64,000 bases of DNA from Bariatricus massiliensis. Lineage in GTDB: Bacteria > Bacillota > Clostridia > Lachnospirales > Lachnospiraceae. Positions 61,402-64,000 of the stretch are shown here, one piece after another. Both the position numbers and the translations under genes were made by a program. Location of the stretch: the NCBI RefSeq assembly GCF_900086725.1, contig NZ_LT574838.1, forward strand, positions 305,338 through 369,337. Reading direction: 5' to 3'. Each line of letters begins with the position of its first letter. Positions within the stretch are counted from its first letter, which is position 1. A model generated the notes under the pieces. The model worked only from the letters and a program-made list of their open reading frames with translations, was not told the DNA's origin and did not search any database.

Positions 61402-62915
61402 GGCGCTTCCATTCCCTTCTCTAGTATTTCATAGACCGCTTCCATATCCAGACTTTCCCGGATAATATCCGCAAGATGGTCGTACTGTTCTTCCTTATAA
61501 GCCCGCATATCCAAAGCCTCCACCGGAGTGTCCGCAAGCCCTTTTTCCTTGAGCAGCGCACGCACAAGCCCTCCGGCAGCCTCCGGGAGGTCGAACACCC
61601 CGTGCACATAACAGCCGTACACATTGCCCTGTGCCGCACCGTCGGTCTTATGTATGTTCGGATTGAGCTCGTCGGTAAGCCTTAGAATCCCGGCTCCTTC
61701 CGCCGCGGTGGTCGTACCCATATGGATTTCATAACCCTCCGTCTCCACCTGCTCCAGCTCCTTCAAAATGCCCTCCATGTGGAGAAATCTTCCGCTGACC
61801 CTTGTCCTTGTCTTCTCCGGCGCAAAGACGGTGCGCACCGGCAGCAGTCCCATGCCCGGTATTTCGCCCTGATATTCCGCCCCGTCGGGGTCGCATATCC
61901 ACTCTCCCAGCATCTGATAACCTCCGCAGATGCCGAACACCAGCTTCCCGGCGGCCGCGTGACGAAGCACCTTGGCCTCCAGACCGTTCTGCCGCATCCA
62001 GAGCAAATCTCCGCTGGTATTCTTACTTCCCGGCAGGAACACGGCGTCCGGCTCTCCGAAGTCTCCCGGCCTGTCCACATAGCGAAGCGAGACTCCGTCC
62101 ATACATTCCAGCGCCATAAAGTCCGTGAAGTTGGAAATCCGCGGTAGGCGGATGACTACGATGTCCACAAGCCCCCCTGTTCCCTTCCTTGTAAAACGCT
62201 GGGAGAGGCTGTCTTCATCCTCGATATCTAGCTGGAAGTAAGGCACCACCCCCCGCACCGCAATCCCGGTCCGTTCCTCCAGCATCCGAAGCCCGGGCAG
62301 CAGAATCTCCTTATCCCCACGGAACTTGTTGATAATTGTGCCCTTGATTCTTGCCCGCTCCCTTTCCTCCAGAAGCGCAATCGTTCCCACAAGCTGGGCG
62401 AACACCCCGCCCCGGTCGATATCCCCCACAAGCAGCACCGGGGCATCCACAAGCTGTGCCAGCCCCATGTTGACGATATCTTCGCTCTTTAAGTTAATCT
62501 CTGCCGGACTTCCGGCCCCCTCGATGACAATCACGTCATAGTCCGCCTCTAACTTGTGATAGGCATTCAAAATGGCCGGGATAAGCTCCCGCTTCCTGCG
62601 GAAATACTCAGCCGCAGGCATCACGCCCCTAGGCTCCCCATTCACAATCACCTGCGAGCCCATATCGTCGGTGGGCTTTAAGAGAATGGGATTCATCAGC
62701 ACGGAGGGCTCCACGCCCGCCGCCTCCGCCTGCATCACCTGCGCCCTCCCCATCTCCAGTCCCTCCCGGGTGATATAGGAATTCAGCGCCATATTCTGAG
62801 ATTTAAACGGGGCGGTCCGGTAACCGTCCTGCGCAAATACCCTGCACAGGCCGCCTGCCAAAATACTTTTTCCCGCATTGGACATGGTTCCTTGTATCAT
62901 AATCGATTTTGCCAT
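61380..62915 (-). CDS. cbiP: Cobyric acid synthase
   Basis: 511 residues. N-terminal ATPase/synthetase domain (IQGTMSNAGKSILAGGLCRVF, QNMALNSYIT, VLLVGDIDRGGVFAQLVG) and a class I glutamine amidotransferase domain with the nucleophile in FGICGGYQMLG and catalytic HGVFD. It amidates adenosylcobyrinic acid a,c-diamide at four positions. It follows cobD by one base. Confidence 0.97.
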   Translation of the reverse strand: MAKSIMIQGTMSNAGKSILAGGLCRVFAQDGYRTAPFKSQNMALNSYITREGLEMGRAQVMQAEAAGVEPSVLMNPILLKPTDDMGSQVIVNGEPRGVMPAAEYFRRKRELIPAILNAYHKLEADYDVIVIEGAGSPAEINLKSEDIVNMGLAQLVDAPVLLVGDIDRGGVFAQLVGTIALLEERERARIKGTIINKFRGDKEILLPGLRMLEERTGIAVRGVVPYFQLDIEDEDSLSQRFTRKGTGGLVDIVVIRLPRISNFTDFMALECMDGVSLRYVDRPGDFGEPDAVFLPGSKNTSGDLLWMRQNGLEAKVLRHAAAGKLVFGICGGYQMLGEWICDPDGAEYQGEIPGMGLLPVRTVFAPEKTRTRVSGRFLHMEGILKELEQVETEGYEIHMGTTTAAEGAGILRLTDELNPNIHKTDGAAQGNVYGCYVHGVFDLPEAAGGLVRALLKEKGLADTPVEALDMRAYKEEQYDHLADIIRESLDMEAVYEILEKGMEAPCSLSSE

Positions 62916-62916
62916 T

Positions 62917-63960
62917 TTATCTCTCCTTGTAAATGTCCTCTAGGGCCGTAAGAAGCCTTACATTCTCCTCGTGCCTTCGGATTGCCGTGCGGTAATATCC
63001 CCGCTTTAGTCCTTCGTAATCTCCACAGTCCCGTATCAGAATCTTCCGCTCCAAAAGCCGTGTAAACAAGTCATGCTCACTGTGCAGCAGCAGATAGTTG
63101 GCCGAGGAGGGGTAGTGCTTTACTCCAATCTCCGTAAGCCTTCCCTCCATCCACTTCCGCTCCCGGCACACATAGGCTCTCGTCTCCCGGATGCGCTCCT
63201 GCCCGGACAGCGCTGCAAGTCCCGCCTCCTGCGCCGGGGCCGACACGCTCCAGGGCTGGCGCACCGCTTGCAGCCGCTCCAGAAGCTCTGAATCAGCGCA
63301 GATACCGTACCCCAGACGCAGCCCCGGCATCCCGTGCATCTTCGTGAACGCCCGCAGTAAAAATACCCACGGCGTCCCCTGCACATCGCCGCCTGACATG
63401 GCACACGCGGGCCGCTCCATAAATTCATAAAAGCACTCATCCAGCACCAGCCGAATCCGGCACTCTCCGCACCGCCGCACAATCCGTTCCAAGAGCGCCC
63501 CGTCAATGACCTGCCCCGTCGGATTATCAGGTGAGCAGAGAAAGAACACGTCCACGCTCTCATCCAGCAGAGGCAGGATTCGCTCCGTCAGCCGGAAGTC
63601 CTCTTCCTCCCGCAGATAATGATAGCTTGGCTCGCATCCGCCTGCCCGCAGCGCCTGTGCGTATTCGGAGAAGGAAGGAGCCGTAAGCAGCGCCTTTTGA
63701 GGACGCAGGGCAAACACAAGGGAAAAAATCAAGTCCGCAGCACCGTTTCCGAAAATCAGTGTCTCATCCGGGATTTGCTGCTGCTCTGCCAAAGCCCTTC
63801 GAAGCTTCCGGCACCACGGGTCAGGATAAGCCTCACTGCGCCTCACACCTCGCATAGCCGCCTGCATCACCTCATCGCTTGCCCCGAAAGGGTTGATATT
63901 CGCGGAAAAGTCAAGCATCCCGTCGTATGTATAAATATCGCCTCCGTGTGTGTACTCCAT
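62917..63960 (-). CDS. cobD: L-threonine-O-3-phosphate decarboxylase-like PLP enzyme
   Basis: 347 residues of the class I/II aminotransferase fold. N-terminal YDGMLDFSANINPFGAS is typical of CobD; CSPDNPTGQVID and the PLP lysine in RAFTKMHGMPGLRLGYGI are present. It makes aminopropanol phosphate, the linker of the cobalamin nucleotide loop. GGAGGAG precedes the ATG. It is the first gene in the window of the eleven-gene operon, whose beginning probably lies upstream of 64000. Confidence 0.93.
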   Translation of the reverse strand: MEYTHGGDIYTYDGMLDFSANINPFGASDEVMQAAMRGVRRSEAYPDPWCRKLRRALAEQQQIPDETLIFGNGAADLIFSLVFALRPQKALLTAPSFSEYAQALRAGGCEPSYHYLREEEDFRLTERILPLLDESVDVFFLCSPDNPTGQVIDGALLERIVRRCGECRIRLVLDECFYEFMERPACAMSGGDVQGTPWVFLLRAFTKMHGMPGLRLGYGICADSELLERLQAVRQPWSVSAPAQEAGLAALSGQERIRETRAYVCRERKWMEGRLTEIGVKHYPSSANYLLLHSEHDLFTRLLERKILIRDCGDYEGLKRGYYRTAIRRHEENVRLLTALEDIYKER

Positions 63961-64000
63961 GTCTCCTCCTTACAGATAAAAAAGTAGTGACAGTTTTACC

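Noticed and set aside
60412..61434. 340-codon plus-strand open frame opposite hemC
   Set aside because: Antisense shadow of a well-supported HemC in GC-rich DNA; no ribosome site and basic, low-complexity composition.

Overview
The window looks like a chromosomal segment of a Clostridia species, most likely a Lachnospiraceae-type gut anaerobe. This is inferred from gene content: a Spo0A-type DNA-binding protein, a T-box leader on leuS, split transketolase, EF-G-like factor, anaerobic cobalamin genes and strong AGGAGG ribosome sites. No rRNA, tRNA, CRISPR array or intact insertion sequence was seen. Most genes lie on the minus strand.

Positions 1-8430: housekeeping and small accessory genes. 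They include a DMT exporter, a cold-shock gene whose leader carries an attenuator-like hairpin, a YaiI protein, a methyltransferase, a stand-alone Spo0A C-terminal domain protein, a UvrA paralogue with a GNAT acetyltransferase, and a LysR regulator next to a palindrome-rich spacer. Positions 8435-10905: an AT-rich block with an IRG/dynamin-like GTPase, small partner proteins and a probably frameshifted small gene, bounded by two similar 34-bp hairpins in direct orientation. leuS with its leucine T-box follows.

Positions 13900-25000: a sugar-phosphate catabolic locus. Two GntR regulators, a DeoC-like aldolase, an FGGY kinase, an AtoE-type transporter, split transketolase, an unusually long transaldolase-like protein, a PHP phosphoesterase and a class II aldolase are arranged behind four promoters. 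All four have TTGACA and a 17-bp spacer, and all carry a TTGTATATACATG-type operator, so they look like one local GntR/HutC regulon. The substrate is not known.

Positions 25100-37800: a YgjP-type peptidase, a thioester-domain protein with poly-Asn and Pro/Cys repeats but no signal peptide, two translationally coupled CobW GTPases (one with His/Cys metal-binding repeats), a small P-loop protein, an AEC transporter, a membrane-anchored protein of unknown function with trkH-trkA, and an EF-G paralogue. Positions 37900-48950: tyrA (with a large 5'-terminal hairpin), aroA, a membrane-tethered MerR regulator next to an ABC exporter with a 19-bp-spacer MerR promoter, and an ABC-2 exporter divergent from a two-component system.

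Positions 48980-63960: tdh-kbl for threonine breakdown, then a GC-rich operon of eleven genes. It combines tetrapyrrole and cobalamin synthesis (cobD, cbiP, hemC, cobA-hemD, a CobU-CobU fusion, cbiC, sirC-type) with a four-gene oligopeptide/nickel-type ABC importer. The operon continues upstream beyond the window, so its promoter and any cobalamin riboswitch are not visible.
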